DNA of 64,000 nt from Actinoallomurus liliacearum (GCF_039542035.1 NZ_BAABHJ010000026.1:1-64000); one strand, 5' to 3'. Positions 1-7,828 are shown, counted from the stretch's first letter. Program-made: numbers and translations. Notes: a model not told the origin generated them from the letters alone.

Positions 1-254
1 CTCCGGCCGCGTCGCCCGCGCCGGTGGTCCCGGTCGCCGTCCGGCCGGCGGGGCCGCGTCCGGCGGCCCCGCCACCGCGGACGGCACCGAGCCGCCCGCC
101 GACGTCGTCGTCGTCCGTCGCGGCGCCGGAGCCGAGGAAGCCCACGGCCGTGTACGTGCCGCATCGCAAGAAACCGCTGGCCACGGTGACGGTCATCGTC
201 GTCCTGGCGGTCATCGTCGCCGTCGGCGCGGGGCTCGCCTTCGCCACCGTGTGA
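1..254 (+). CDS. C-terminal end of a proline-rich membrane protein (partial)
   Basis: The reading frame is open from the left edge of the window, so only the 3' end of the gene is present. The visible part is a Pro/Ala-rich linker, then a basic stretch (HRKKP), then one hydrophobic segment of about 22 residues that ends the protein (VIVVLAVIVAVGAGLAF). This looks like a C-terminal membrane anchor with almost nothing beyond it. An internal ATG lies at position 24, but nothing favours it as the true start. A perfect hairpin follows the stop. The family cannot be named from this fragment. Similar tails occur on many actinobacterial surface or kinase-associated proteins, and that comparison is only suggestive. 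Confidence 0.6.
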   Translation, partial: PAASPAPVVPVAVRPAGPRPAAPPPRTAPSRPPTSSSSVAAPEPRKPTAVYVPHRKKPLATVTVIVVLAVIVAVGAGLAFATV

Positions 255-309
255 CGCCGCAGCCGCGACGCGGTCGGCCGGCTCAGCCGGCTGAGCCGGC
301 AGGCATGCT

Positions 310-357
310 GATCCCTGGCGATCGGTGCGCACGAGGGCGCACCGATCGCCAGGGATC
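310..357. terminator. Bidirectional hairpin terminator
   Basis: Perfect inverted repeat with 21-nt arms (310-330 and 337-357) and a 6-nt loop. It lies between the convergent stops of the partial plus-strand gene (254) and the minus-strand operon (359), so it probably stops transcription from both sides. No clear U-tract follows, as is common in GC-rich actinobacteria. Confidence 0.85.
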
Positions 358-358
358 T

Positions 359-730
359 TCAGGAAAGAGCGATCTTTTCGATCGTCTGCCGGAGCGACTC
401 GGCCGTCTCGGCGAGCGGAGCGACCGCCTTGACGAGGCCGGTGAGGCGGGACAGGGCGGCGGCGAGCCGAGTCCGGTCGGGTTCCGTCCTCTCGAGCTCG
501 TCGGCCACCTCGGACAGAGCCGTCTCCGCGTCGGCGCGAGACGCCTCCGGGAGCCGCGTCGCCTGCTCGTTCAGGAGCGCGTGCAAGGTCTGCAGTTCGT
601 GCAGGGCCTGCGCGGTTGCTGCCTGGTGCTGGGTGACCCGGGCACCACGGCCGACGGCCATCGCCCCCAGGTTGATGATCTGACCGTCGCCCGACTGGGC
701 GATCCCGAAGTTGTTCGTCGCATCGGTCAT
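359..730 (-). CDS. Small coiled-coil protein with N-terminal G/N/Q-rich motif
   Basis: 123-residue soluble protein, last gene of a three-gene minus-strand operon. Residues 7-30 hold a Gly/Asn/Gln-rich motif (core GIAQSGDGQIINLGAMAVG) that matches the C-terminal motif of the upstream gene product at 13 of 24 positions. The remainder (about 33-123) is Ala/Leu/Glu-rich, strongly helical and probably coiled coil, with no membrane segment. The start has a good ribosome binding site (GGAGGG). The 30-nt gap to the preceding gene supports co-transcription. No enzymatic motif is visible and the function is unknown. A shared short beta-forming motif between adjacent gene products recalls bacterial amyloid-signalling or other homotypic assembly motifs; that reading is inference. 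Confidence 0.8.
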   Translation of the reverse strand: MTDATNNFGIAQSGDGQIINLGAMAVGRGARVTQHQAATAQALHELQTLHALLNEQATRLPEASRADAETALSEVADELERTEPDRTRLAAALSRLTGLVKAVAPLAETAESLRQTIEKIALS

Positions 731-760
731 ATCGATCCCTCCATCTCGCGGAAATCGGCG

Positions 761-2284
761 TTAGGCCGATGCGTTCTCGCCCACGGCGAGCCGGCCGGTA
801 TTGACGATTCTCCCGCTGCCGGTCTGAATGATTCCCTGGTTCAGGATGGTCGCCTGCCGGGCGCGGTATTCACCGGTGTCGAGATTCCTCTCTTCGAGGA
901 AATCGATGACCAGCTCGGACACGCGCTTCTGGACGATGTCCCCGTACTTCTTGACGTCCATGTCCTGGAAGAAATGATGAGCGCCGGGAGCCTGGCCGAT
1001 CTCTCGTACGCTGCGTCGTGCTCCATAGTCGAGGACGTCGGCTCGGCGGGCGGGGAACTCGGCACCGAATTCGTTCTGATCGCGAGGGGAGACCGGCCGG
1101 TTCCTGCTCAGCGCCCGCAGGAGCAAGTGGTAGGGGAAGGTGCAGATGGTGACGGCCGCGCCGATCGCCTCCCCGGCCATCTGTACCACCGCCTTGGCAG
1201 CGACGAGGCGGACGTCACTCGGGGAGATCGCCGTGGGCAGGCGGTCCACCTCGTGGTAGGCCGCCTTGATCGGGCGCAGCTCGTACCTGTGCGTCTCGGT
1301 GTAGAGGGTGCGGCCTCGGACGTCGAGGTTGACGAACACCGACGCCACCACCTCCTGATCCCAGGAGCCGACGCGGACGCACAGGTATTCGCGCGCCGCG
1401 TCATAGTGCTCGACGCCCTGCTCCGTGGGGAGAGGCGCGTCCTTCGGAGAAACGGGCCGGACGCGCCCGATCGCGGTGCGATACCAGCGACGCGCTATCT
1501 CCAGCTCTTCGATCCGCTGTCCCTCCCATTCTTCGGCCTGGAGCACGGCGGTGAGCCTTCGCTGGATGTAGCCCATGATCTCTGCCGTGGTGAAGGGGGC
1601 CACCTCCGCGCGCCCGGGGCTCCGACGGTCGTCCATCGGCGGGAGGATGCCGTCGTTCGCGCGGTTCAGAAGGATCGGGAAGGCGGACGATGTCTGCCAC
1701 GTTCCCGCGCCGACGAACGGCCGGTAGCCGCTGTAGTAGACCAGCCCCGAACTGCCGTCCTGCTCCCTGTTGATCCGGTCGCACTCGATCTGGGTGAGCG
1801 CGGCGTGGTCGGGGATGCGCCCGTCGAAGCCGTGCCGTCCTCCCTCCGGCGCGGGAACCACCAGGTGCGCGACAAGGGTGTGCAGTGTGATCAGGCGCTC
1901 CAGGAAGACCGCCGCCCAGGTGGCCCAGAGCCAGAGGGCGATCCCGATGATCGTGGCCGTCATGCCGAGGAACGAGAGCAGTACCGGGACGAACGGGCTG
2001 ATGAGGATCGCCGTCCGCCGGTAGCGCCGGCGATTCCGTGCGATCAGTGCGTGTCCCAGAACGGGAAGAACGTCGTATCCATACGAGGGAGCGACGAATC
2101 GGTCCGTGTCGGCGACCTCACCGATGCACTCTTTGACGACCGCGTTCGCGAAGGCCGGATCCACGTGTGCTCCCACGCAGAGCAGACGCGTGACCGTGGT
2201 GCGGGCGTTCGGCCGGCCGGCGGACGGAGGGACCGGCTGGGGGTCACCGGATCGTCGATGGGTGGCCGCGTGCATACCGCTCAT
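761..2284 (-). CDS. Two-TM membrane protein with C-terminal G/N/Q-rich motif
   Basis: 507 residues. About 85 cytosolic residues come first (including TRLLCVGAHVDPAFANAVV). Two closely spaced hydrophobic segments follow (roughly 88-108 and 110-128, separated only by a short turn), then a large polar domain of about 350 residues. The last 26 residues hold the motif GIIQTGSGRIVNTGRLAVG, which closely matches the N-terminal motif of the downstream gene product. The N-terminal block resembles a widespread uncharacterised actinobacterial family (from memory). It is the middle gene of a tight operon, with 34- and 30-nt gaps and an AGAGGA ribosome binding site. No ATPase, nuclease or protease motif was recognised. 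Its topology and end-placed motif suggest a membrane sensor or effector whose tail recruits the small partner; this is inference. Confidence 0.8.
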   Translation of the reverse strand: MSGMHAATHRRSGDPQPVPPSAGRPNARTTVTRLLCVGAHVDPAFANAVVKECIGEVADTDRFVAPSYGYDVLPVLGHALIARNRRRYRRTAILISPFVPVLLSFLGMTATIIGIALWLWATWAAVFLERLITLHTLVAHLVVPAPEGGRHGFDGRIPDHAALTQIECDRINREQDGSSGLVYYSGYRPFVGAGTWQTSSAFPILLNRANDGILPPMDDRRSPGRAEVAPFTTAEIMGYIQRRLTAVLQAEEWEGQRIEELEIARRWYRTAIGRVRPVSPKDAPLPTEQGVEHYDAAREYLCVRVGSWDQEVVASVFVNLDVRGRTLYTETHRYELRPIKAAYHEVDRLPTAISPSDVRLVAAKAVVQMAGEAIGAAVTICTFPYHLLLRALSRNRPVSPRDQNEFGAEFPARRADVLDYGARRSVREIGQAPGAHHFFQDMDVKKYGDIVQKRVSELVIDFLEERNLDTGEYRARQATILNQGIIQTGSGRIVNTGRLAVGENASA

Positions 2285-2318
2285 GTCGATGTCCTCTGAG
2301 GTCGAGAGAGCCGGGATT

Positions 2319-3122
2319 TCAGAAGTCGTCCGTGGTCACGGGTTGGAGGCCGTACTCACCCGCGATCGAGCTCCAGGCGGCGACGAAACCGTCCTTGGCC
2401 TTCCCGGCCTCTTCGCTGGCGGACTCGGCGTCCTTGTAGTGCTGGTTTCGCGTGGCCGATCCGGCGGTGCACCTACCGCTCTTCAGGTCGGTGGCCCAGG
2501 CGGCGAAGGCCCGGTCGGCGAGGGCCGACTTCTGGAACGCCGTCGCCAGGTCCTGTGCGGCCTGGGAACCGTTCTCGAGCGCGTCGACCTGTGCCCGGCC
2601 CGCCTGGTCCGCGAGGTTCGACCGGTTCGCCGCCGCCTGCGTGAGGGCCGAGATGTCGGCGTCCAGGCCGGCGCCGGTGCCACACGACTGGACGTCCTGT
2701 ACGGCGGCCACGACCGCCTTCCGGTCTGGTGCGCCTTGATCGAGGAGAGTCTGCAGTGCCGTCGCCTGCGATCGCCCGTCGTCGGGGCCCGCGCTCGACG
2801 CGCCATCCGTGCTCGACGGGCTCGACGGGCTGTCCGGTGGCGGTGTGAACTGAGGGACGCCGCTCGCGACGGAAGTGCCCGAATCCTCGGGAAAGGCTCC
2901 TCCGGGATTCGCCGACGGCGCGGCGTCTCCGGTCCAGGGGTGGGCGAGTGAGACGGCGACCAGGAGCGCACCGCCGAGTGCCACGAAGAGGAGGAACAGC
3001 GCGGTGCGCCGAATCTCGTACGGAATGGACCGGAAGGTGGGCGTCGGCAATCTCTCCTCGGACCAGCGAATGGCGGGAGGCGATTCGGTGGATCTGTGTT
3101 CGGGCTGACGACCAGCGTCCAT
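2319..3122 (-). CDS. Single-pass membrane protein with extracellular helical domain
   Basis: 267 residues, first gene of the three-gene operon. An N-terminal cytosolic tail of about 40 residues precedes one membrane helix (about 41-60, TALFLLFVALGGALLVAVSL). A Pro/Ser/Gly/Asp linker (about 65-115) leads to an Ala/Gln-rich helical domain with two cysteines (in VQSCGTG and SGRCTAG) that could form a disulfide outside the cell. Helical extracytoplasmic domains of this kind occur on many actinobacterial membrane proteins of unknown role. The start is supported by GGGGAGGG about 7 nt upstream. The domain probably senses or binds something at the cell surface and belongs functionally with the two downstream genes. 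The ligand and role are unknown. Confidence 0.78.
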   Translation of the reverse strand: MDAGRQPEHRSTESPPAIRWSEERLPTPTFRSIPYEIRRTALFLLFVALGGALLVAVSLAHPWTGDAAPSANPGGAFPEDSGTSVASGVPQFTPPPDSPSSPSSTDGASSAGPDDGRSQATALQTLLDQGAPDRKAVVAAVQDVQSCGTGAGLDADISALTQAAANRSNLADQAGRAQVDALENGSQAAQDLATAFQKSALADRAFAAWATDLKSGRCTAGSATRNQHYKDAESASEEAGKAKDGFVAAWSSIAGEYGLQPVTTDDF

Positions 3123-3273
3123 CGGTGACCCTCCCCGTGATCGACAGCGCGCTTCCGCCGAGCGTCGCTGTTATTGGGACGGCCCTGTCTCTCGATCGGG
3201 TCACCGATCTACGTAACGAATCAGTAACACAGCGTTATGTCGCTTTATGTGACGAAATGCCAGAGCTGATATC

Positions 3274-3309
3274 TGGTGATCAGTGCGTCCTCTCACGCAC
3301 CGATCACCA
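3274..3309 (-). terminator. Terminator after the catalase gene
   Basis: Inverted repeat with 15-nt arms, a single G-U-compatible mismatch and a 6-nt loop. It lies 18 nt beyond the stop of the minus-strand catalase gene and upstream of the three-gene membrane operon, so it separates the two transcription units. Confidence 0.75.
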
Positions 3310-3326
3310 ATGATCTTCGTGCGCTT

Positions 3327-4412
3327 TCAGCCCACCTTGGTGGCGCGGTCGTCCGGGACGCAGTGGGTCATCCGCGGGCCGTTGACGTCCCTCGGTCCGT
3401 TGTGGCCCAGCTTCTCGAGCCGCGCCCGGTCCTCCTCGGTGAGGTCCTGGCTCGCCGGCGGCTCCAGGTGCGCGACGTCGTCCGGGCCGATGCCGAGCCC
3501 CTCACCGACGCGCAGGCCCAGGTCGTCCTCGGCGAGCAGGAAGTGCCAGACCATCCGCTCCTGGATGGGACGCTCGCACTGGGACAGCATCGTGACCAGG
3601 TTGTGCACCAGGTCGTCCCGCTCCCAATCGTGCATGAGCAGGTAACGCCGGCCCGCCTGCGCGTAGTCGTTGGTCCGTGGGATCCGCTTGCGGGTGACCC
3701 GGCCGGTGATCGTCGGCCCCTGCTCGTCATGGGTCGGATACCGCGCCTCGCGCAGCCCGCCCGTGATCGACGGCTCGTAGTTGACGTGCGGGTTCTCGCC
3801 GCCCTGGTCGACGCGGTAGGTCATCAGGCCGTCGCGCTGGTTGGTGCGGACCCGGCCGTGCTTCGGCTGGTTGACGGGCAGTTGCAGGTAGTTCGGGCCC
3901 ACCCGGTAGCGCTGCGTGTCGCTGTAGGAGAACGTGCGGCCGACCAGCATCTTGTCGTCGCTGAAGTCGAGCCCGTCGAGGACCCCGGTGCCGAAGAGCA
4001 GACCCCGGAGAGCATTGTCGCGGACGCACCGGTCGACCGGCTTCAGCGCGTGGTCGGAGGAGTCCCGGCCGCCGATCACGGTGGAGAACCGCACCGCCAC
4101 CGGCGTGCGCTTGCCGGCCTCCTGGAAGAGCTTCGCGCGGGTGAGGGCGCCGATCGGCTCGTCGCCGATCCGGCCGTACGCCTCGAAGTACCCGAACGCG
4201 GTGGTCCCGCGGGCGTGCACGACGCGTTCGGGGATCCGCTCGCGGTCGAAGTGGCTGATCTTCTCCAGGAACTGGTAGTTCTCCAGCGTCGCCGGGCCGC
4301 GGGCGCCGACCGTCCGCTGATTCTGGTTGTCGTAGACCGGGTGCCCCTGCCGGTTGGTGAGGACCTCGCGACCGTCTCCCGGCTCGGGGCCCATGCTGGA
4401 TACGTCCGTCAT
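3327..4412 (-). CDS. Heme catalase with large internal deletion (likely inactive)
   Basis: 361 residues, homologous at both ends to monofunctional heme catalases (hydrogen peroxide to water and oxygen; normally near 480-500 residues). The distal histidine motif is present (RVVHARGTTAFGYFE, His66), followed by RFSTVIGGRDSSD. After about 20 unmatched residues the protein resumes at GLDFSDDKMLVGRTFSYSDTQ, which holds the proximal heme ligand tyrosine (Tyr163). In intact catalases these two landmarks lie roughly 280 residues apart; here the spacing is 97. The missing block includes the distal asparagine and most of the heme-pocket beta barrel. The frame stays open throughout, so this is an in-frame deletion rather than a frameshift. 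It is probably a nonfunctional relic; a reduced heme protein cannot be excluded. Confidence 0.85.
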   Translation of the reverse strand: MTDVSSMGPEPGDGREVLTNRQGHPVYDNQNQRTVGARGPATLENYQFLEKISHFDRERIPERVVHARGTTAFGYFEAYGRIGDEPIGALTRAKLFQEAGKRTPVAVRFSTVIGGRDSSDHALKPVDRCVRDNALRGLLFGTGVLDGLDFSDDKMLVGRTFSYSDTQRYRVGPNYLQLPVNQPKHGRVRTNQRDGLMTYRVDQGGENPHVNYEPSITGGLREARYPTHDEQGPTITGRVTRKRIPRTNDYAQAGRRYLLMHDWERDDLVHNLVTMLSQCERPIQERMVWHFLLAEDDLGLRVGEGLGIGPDDVAHLEPPASQDLTEEDRARLEKLGHNGPRDVNGPRMTHCVPDDRATKVG

Positions 4413-4582
4413 GGCGACGGCCTCCTCGGGTCGTGTCTCCGTTCGTCGCCCCTACCCGTTGTGACCGGTTCAAGCTCCTTGGCGGCGTCCTCATCCGCCG
4501 AAGAGATCGCCGCTGACCAGGCTCGATGTCCTGGACCGTGCCGGCGTACGCCGCTCGCCGGTCGTCCTTGGGAAACGGAGAG

Positions 4583-5260
4583 TCACCGACGGGGGCGGTT
4601 CCGCGAGGAGCGTGCCGGCTCCGGGGGCCGCCACCGTTCTCCGACCTCCTCGTCGCTCGGCGGGGACGCGGGCAGCGGCCGGGTCGGCGCGCCGGCGCGC
4701 AGCGCGTCCAGCAGCGGCGTCAGGTAGCGGTGACGCAGCGCCGCGGTGCGCTCGGCGTCGCCGAGACGGATCGCGGTGATCTGATCGAAGATCATCGGCA
4801 GGTCGTTGGCGGCCACGTCCGGCCGTAGCGCGCCGGCGGTCTTCGCGCGGTCGAGGATCCGCGCGGCCAGCGCGGACGCCTGCGCGGCCAGCGTCCGCAG
4901 CTCCGGAGTGGGGGCGAACGTGCCGGCCAGGTGCACGGTGAGAGAGTGCACGTCCGAGTCGATGACGCCGCGCACGAATGTCTCGAACGCCTCCCACGGA
5001 GCGTCTTGCCGGGCCAGCGCGGACTCCGCGATGGCCGTGAAGCGCCGCAGGCCGTCCTCGCAGAGCGTCCGCAGCAGTTCCTCCTTGCCGGCGTAGCGCC
5101 GGTAGAGGGCGCCGACGCCGACCCCTGCCTCCTCGGCCACCGCCGCGATCGGCGCCTCGGGGTCGCGGATGAAAACCGCTCGTGCCGCGTCGAGGATCGC
5201 GCGGTCGTTGCGGGCGGCCTCGGCCGCCCGTCCTCTCCCGCCGGATGTCCTGGTCTCCAT
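4583..5260 (-). CDS. TetR-family repressor
   Basis: 225 residues from the ATG at 5260. The N-terminal helix-turn-helix (about 20-65) reads AILDAARAVFIRDPEAPIAA then VGVGALYRRYAGKEELLRTL, typical of TetR/AcrR proteins. The C-terminal ligand domain resembles the SbtR-like type. A longer in-frame extension reaches 5404, but it would read through the operator palindromes and lacks TetR homology, so the shorter start is chosen. The gene is divergent from the DinB-like gene at 5350, and the 89-bp gap holds two copies of the same palindrome. Autoregulation and control of the neighbour are therefore likely. The effector is unknown. Confidence 0.9.
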   Translation of the reverse strand: METRTSGGRGRAAEAARNDRAILDAARAVFIRDPEAPIAAVAEEAGVGVGALYRRYAGKEELLRTLCEDGLRRFTAIAESALARQDAPWEAFETFVRGVIDSDVHSLTVHLAGTFAPTPELRTLAAQASALAARILDRAKTAGALRPDVAANDLPMIFDQITAIRLGDAERTAALRHRYLTPLLDALRAGAPTRPLPASPPSDEEVGERWRPPEPARSSRNRPRR

Positions 5261-5277
5261 GACCGGGATTCTAGCTT

Positions 5278-5324
5278 GAACGGAATGATCCGTTCCGCTA
5301 AAGTTTGAACGGAACGATCCGTTC
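5278..5324. promoter_or_regulatory. Two tandem TetR operators
   Basis: Two 18-bp palindromes, 5278-5295 and 5307-5324, each with 7-bp arms GAACGGA/TCCGTTC around a 4-bp centre. Their centres are 29 bp apart, and they fill the gap between the divergent TetR gene and the DinB-like gene. The identical arms and position make them the probable binding sites of the adjacent TetR protein. Confidence 0.85.
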
Positions 5325-5349
5325 TGTTCTAGTACTTCCGGAGGTTCGC

Positions 5350-5934
5350 ATGACCGCCACGTCCTGGTCGCTTCTCGAGCAGGCCCACACCGCGCTGCGC
5401 GCATCCACCGCCGAGCTCGGCGACGCGGACTGGGCGGCGAAGACCCCGTGCGAGCAGTGGAACGTCGCGCAGGTGCTGCGGCACGCCGCCGGTGACCAGC
5501 GCGCCTACGCCGCCGCGATCACCGGTGACGGCGGGCCCGAGGAGAACCCGTTCGACCCCTCGGTCGACGCGCCCGGCGACCCCAAGGACCTGCTCGAGAG
5601 CGCCGTGGGCGTTTCGGCACGGGCCTTCGCCACCGTGCCGACGGACGCGCAGGCCGTTCCCACGCCGCTGCCGCAGGGGCCGATGACGGCCGAGTTCGCC
5701 GTCGGCGCCGCCGCGCTGGACGCCGCCGTGCACGCCTGGGACATCGCGGTCGCCACCGGCCGTCCGTCGCCGCTCCCCGCCGAACTGGCCGAGCGCCTCC
5801 TGCCGGTGGCCACGGCCATCGCCGAGCCGCTCCGCGGCTTCGCCTACGCGCCCGCCCTCGACCCGCGACCGGCCGACGACGCCACCGCCGCGCTGCTGCG
5901 CCACCTCGGCCGCGACCCGGAGTGGACCCGCTGA
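5350..5934 (+). CDS. TIGR03086-type DinB/mycothiol-dependent metalloprotein
   Basis: 194 residues. The sequence has the layout of the TIGR03086 / maleylpyruvate isomerase N-domain family, a DinB-like four-helix bundle that binds a divalent metal. It shows TPCEQWNVAQVLRHAAGDQ near the N-terminus (a metal-ligand histidine) and AVHAWDIAVATGR in the third helix. Members are mycothiol-dependent enzymes or uncharacterised detoxification proteins; the substrate here is unknown. The start at 5350 has GGAGG about 5 nt upstream. An upstream in-frame ATG at 5305 would place the operators inside the gene and is rejected. It is divergent from, and probably repressed by, the TetR gene. Confidence 0.85.
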   Translation: MTATSWSLLEQAHTALRASTAELGDADWAAKTPCEQWNVAQVLRHAAGDQRAYAAAITGDGGPEENPFDPSVDAPGDPKDLLESAVGVSARAFATVPTDAQAVPTPLPQGPMTAEFAVGAAALDAAVHAWDIAVATGRPSPLPAELAERLLPVATAIAEPLRGFAYAPALDPRPADDATAALLRHLGRDPEWTR

Positions 5935-6016
5935 TCAGTTTCGACGCGGCCGCCGCCCGGCCCGTCGCGCCCCTCAAGCGGTGCGCCGAGGCCTTGCCCA
6001 GATGTGGACCGGGGCG

Positions 6017-6751
6017 TCAGGCGTCGCGGCGGCGCACCGCCTGCCAACCGGCCAGCAGCGCGGCCGCCGCCCACAGCGCGGTCACCCCGAGCCCCGTCCA
6101 GGGGCCGGGGCCTCCCGTGGTGTCCTGGCGCAGTACCTGTTGCCCGGCCCGGTCCGGCAGGTAGGCGGCGGCTCCGCCGGCGATGTCCCCGACGACGAAG
6201 GACACGATCAGGATGAACGGGATGAGCAGGCTCAGCACCGCAACGGCGCTGCGCAGCAGGAAGGTGAGCCCCGCGGCGAACAAGGCCATCAGGGCGAGGT
6301 AGATCCCGGCGCCGAGGCAGGCCCGCAGCGCGCCCGGTTCGCCCAGGCCGATGGCGTACCTCCCCAGGAACGCCTGCCCGGTGAAGAAGGTGGCGAAGGA
6401 GGCGGCGAGCCCCACGACGAGGGCGGAGCCGGCCAGAACCGCCGTCTTGGCGGCGTAGAACAGGTTCCGGCGCGGCACGGCGGACAGCGAGACCCGCAGG
6501 GCGCCGCCGGCGTACTCGGAGGACACCGCGGTGGCCCCGAAGGCGATGGCCGCGATCTGCGCGAAGTTGATCGCGTAGAAGGCGCCGAAGACGGGGTCCC
6601 CGCCGTTGTCCGCCTCGGCTCGGCCGACGGTGGCGAAGACGAGCAGAGTGATGGCGAGGGTCGCGGCGAAGACCGCGATGAGCGAGCCGAAGCTCGCCCG
6701 GACCGACCGGATCTTGATCCACTCGGAGCGGAGTACCGCTGTGACGGGCAT
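6017..6751 (-). CDS. ABC-2 type exporter permease
   Basis: 244 residues with about six hydrophobic helices. The start resembles other actinobacterial ABC-2 permeases (LRSEWIKIRSVRASFGSLIA), with a long periplasmic loop after helix 1 and a final helix ending WQAVRRRDA. It forms the membrane part of an exporter with the ATPase encoded immediately upstream (6851-7774). The region between the two genes consists of two mini-ORFs coupled through TGACC(A/G)TG junctions. With the divergent kinase/regulator pair next door, the set resembles envelope-stress or antimicrobial-efflux modules; the substrate is not predictable. Confidence 0.88.
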   Translation of the reverse strand: MPVTAVLRSEWIKIRSVRASFGSLIAVFAATLAITLLVFATVGRAEADNGGDPVFGAFYAINFAQIAAIAFGATAVSSEYAGGALRVSLSAVPRRNLFYAAKTAVLAGSALVVGLAASFATFFTGQAFLGRYAIGLGEPGALRACLGAGIYLALMALFAAGLTFLLRSAVAVLSLLIPFILIVSFVVGDIAGGAAAYLPDRAGQQVLRQDTTGGPGPWTGLGVTALWAAAALLAGWQAVRRRDA

Positions 6752-6753
6752 GG

Positions 6754-6848
6754 TCAGACTCCCTGGGGGACGGTCGGAGAGACGGTGGCGGCGGAGAGCT
6801 CCGGCACGGTCAGGCCCCTTTCGGAGCGGCGGCGGAGAGCTCCCTCAT
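6754..6848 (-). other. Two tandem coupled micro-ORFs between ABC genes
   Basis: Between the ATPase stop and the permease ATG lie two mini-ORFs. One encodes 12 residues (6848-6810, ATG start, MRELSAAAPKGA). The other encodes 17 residues (6807-6754, GTG start, VPELSAATVSPTVPQGV). Every junction, ATPase/ORF1, ORF1/ORF2 and ORF2/permease, has the form TGACC(A/G)TG. ORF1 ends like the ATPase itself (AAAPKGA), so the stretch looks like tandem duplication of the ATPase 3' end. Whether the peptides are made is unknown. They could serve to pass translating ribosomes on to the permease. Confidence 0.55.
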
Positions 6849-6850
6849 GG

Positions 6851-7774
6851 TCAGGCTCCCTTCGGAGCGGCGGCGGCGAATTCCGTCTCCGCCGCGGTGA
6901 GAGCGAGATACGCCTGCTCGAGGGACGCGCGTTCGTCGGCGAGCTCGAGAATGGCGATGCCCTCGCGGGCGGCGATGGCTCCGACCTGCGCGGCTTCGGC
7001 GCCTTCGACGACCAACCGGCCGTCATCACCTCCGGTGACCGCGTATCCGCCGGTCAGCAGCGCGGCTCGCAGCCGGGCAGGGTCGCCGGATCGTACGCGT
7101 ACGCGCGCGTCACTGTGCCGTTCGATGAAGTCCCGCATGGGGAGATCGGTGAGGAGCCGGCCCCGGCCGAGGACGACGAGGTGGTCGGCGAACGTCGCGG
7201 TCTCGTTCATCAGGTGGCTGGAGACCAGGACCGTGCGGCCCTCGCGGGCGAGCCGGCGCAGCAACTCGCGGATCCAGACGATGCCTTCCGGGTCCAGGCC
7301 GTTGGCCGGCTCGTCCAGCAGGAGGACGGCCGGGTCGCCGAGCAGCGCGGCGGCGATGCCGAGGCGCTGACGCATGCCGAGCGAGAAGGTCCTGACGCGG
7401 CGGCGTGCCGCCGTGGCCAGACCGGTGTCCCGCAGGACCTCGTCCACGCGGCGGTCCGGGATCCGATTGCTGACCGCGAGGAACCGCAGATGGTCCAGGG
7501 CGGTACGGGAACCGTGGGCGGCCTGCGGGTCCAGCAGGGCGCCCACGGTGCGCAGGGGCTCCCGAAGGGCCGCGTACGGCCGGCCGCCGACCGTCGCGGT
7601 TCCGGCGGTGGGGCGGTCGAGGCCGAGGACGAGGCGCATGGTGGTGGACTTCCCGGCGCCGTTGGGCCCGAGGAACCCGGTGACCCGGCCCGGCTCGACG
7701 CTCAACGTCAGCCGGTCGACGGCCCGGGTGCCGCCGTACTCCTTCGTGAGGTCTTCGAGGTCGATGCCGATCAT
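6851..7774 (-). CDS. ABC exporter ATPase
   Basis: 307 residues. Walker A is GPNGAGKST, the signature loop FSLGMRQRL, Walker B VLLLDEPANGLDP and the switch histidine VSSH. This is the usual arrangement of drug/bacitracin-type exporter ATPases with a C-terminal regulatory extension. It pairs with the ABC-2 permease downstream, separated by two micro-ORFs that repeat its last codons. It is divergent from the histidine kinase gene at 7882, with a near-perfect palindrome in the shared control region. The kinase and response regulator probably control it. The substrate is unknown. Confidence 0.93.
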   Translation of the reverse strand: MIGIDLEDLTKEYGGTRAVDRLTLSVEPGRVTGFLGPNGAGKSTTMRLVLGLDRPTAGTATVGGRPYAALREPLRTVGALLDPQAAHGSRTALDHLRFLAVSNRIPDRRVDEVLRDTGLATAARRRVRTFSLGMRQRLGIAAALLGDPAVLLLDEPANGLDPEGIVWIRELLRRLAREGRTVLVSSHLMNETATFADHLVVLGRGRLLTDLPMRDFIERHSDARVRVRSGDPARLRAALLTGGYAVTGGDDGRLVVEGAEAAQVGAIAAREGIAILELADERASLEQAYLALTAAETEFAAAAPKGA

Positions 7775-7828
7775 GGCCTCAGCGTCGTCGTACGGACCGG
7801 GCCCCAGCGCCCCCCGTCGGAGGAGTCC

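Noticed and set aside
251..2299. A 682-codon plus-strand open frame opposite the three-gene operon
   Set aside because: It is the mirror of GC-biased third positions on the minus strand. The minus-strand genes have ribosome binding sites, membrane helices and a shared motif; the plus frame has none and an Arg/Gly-rich composition.
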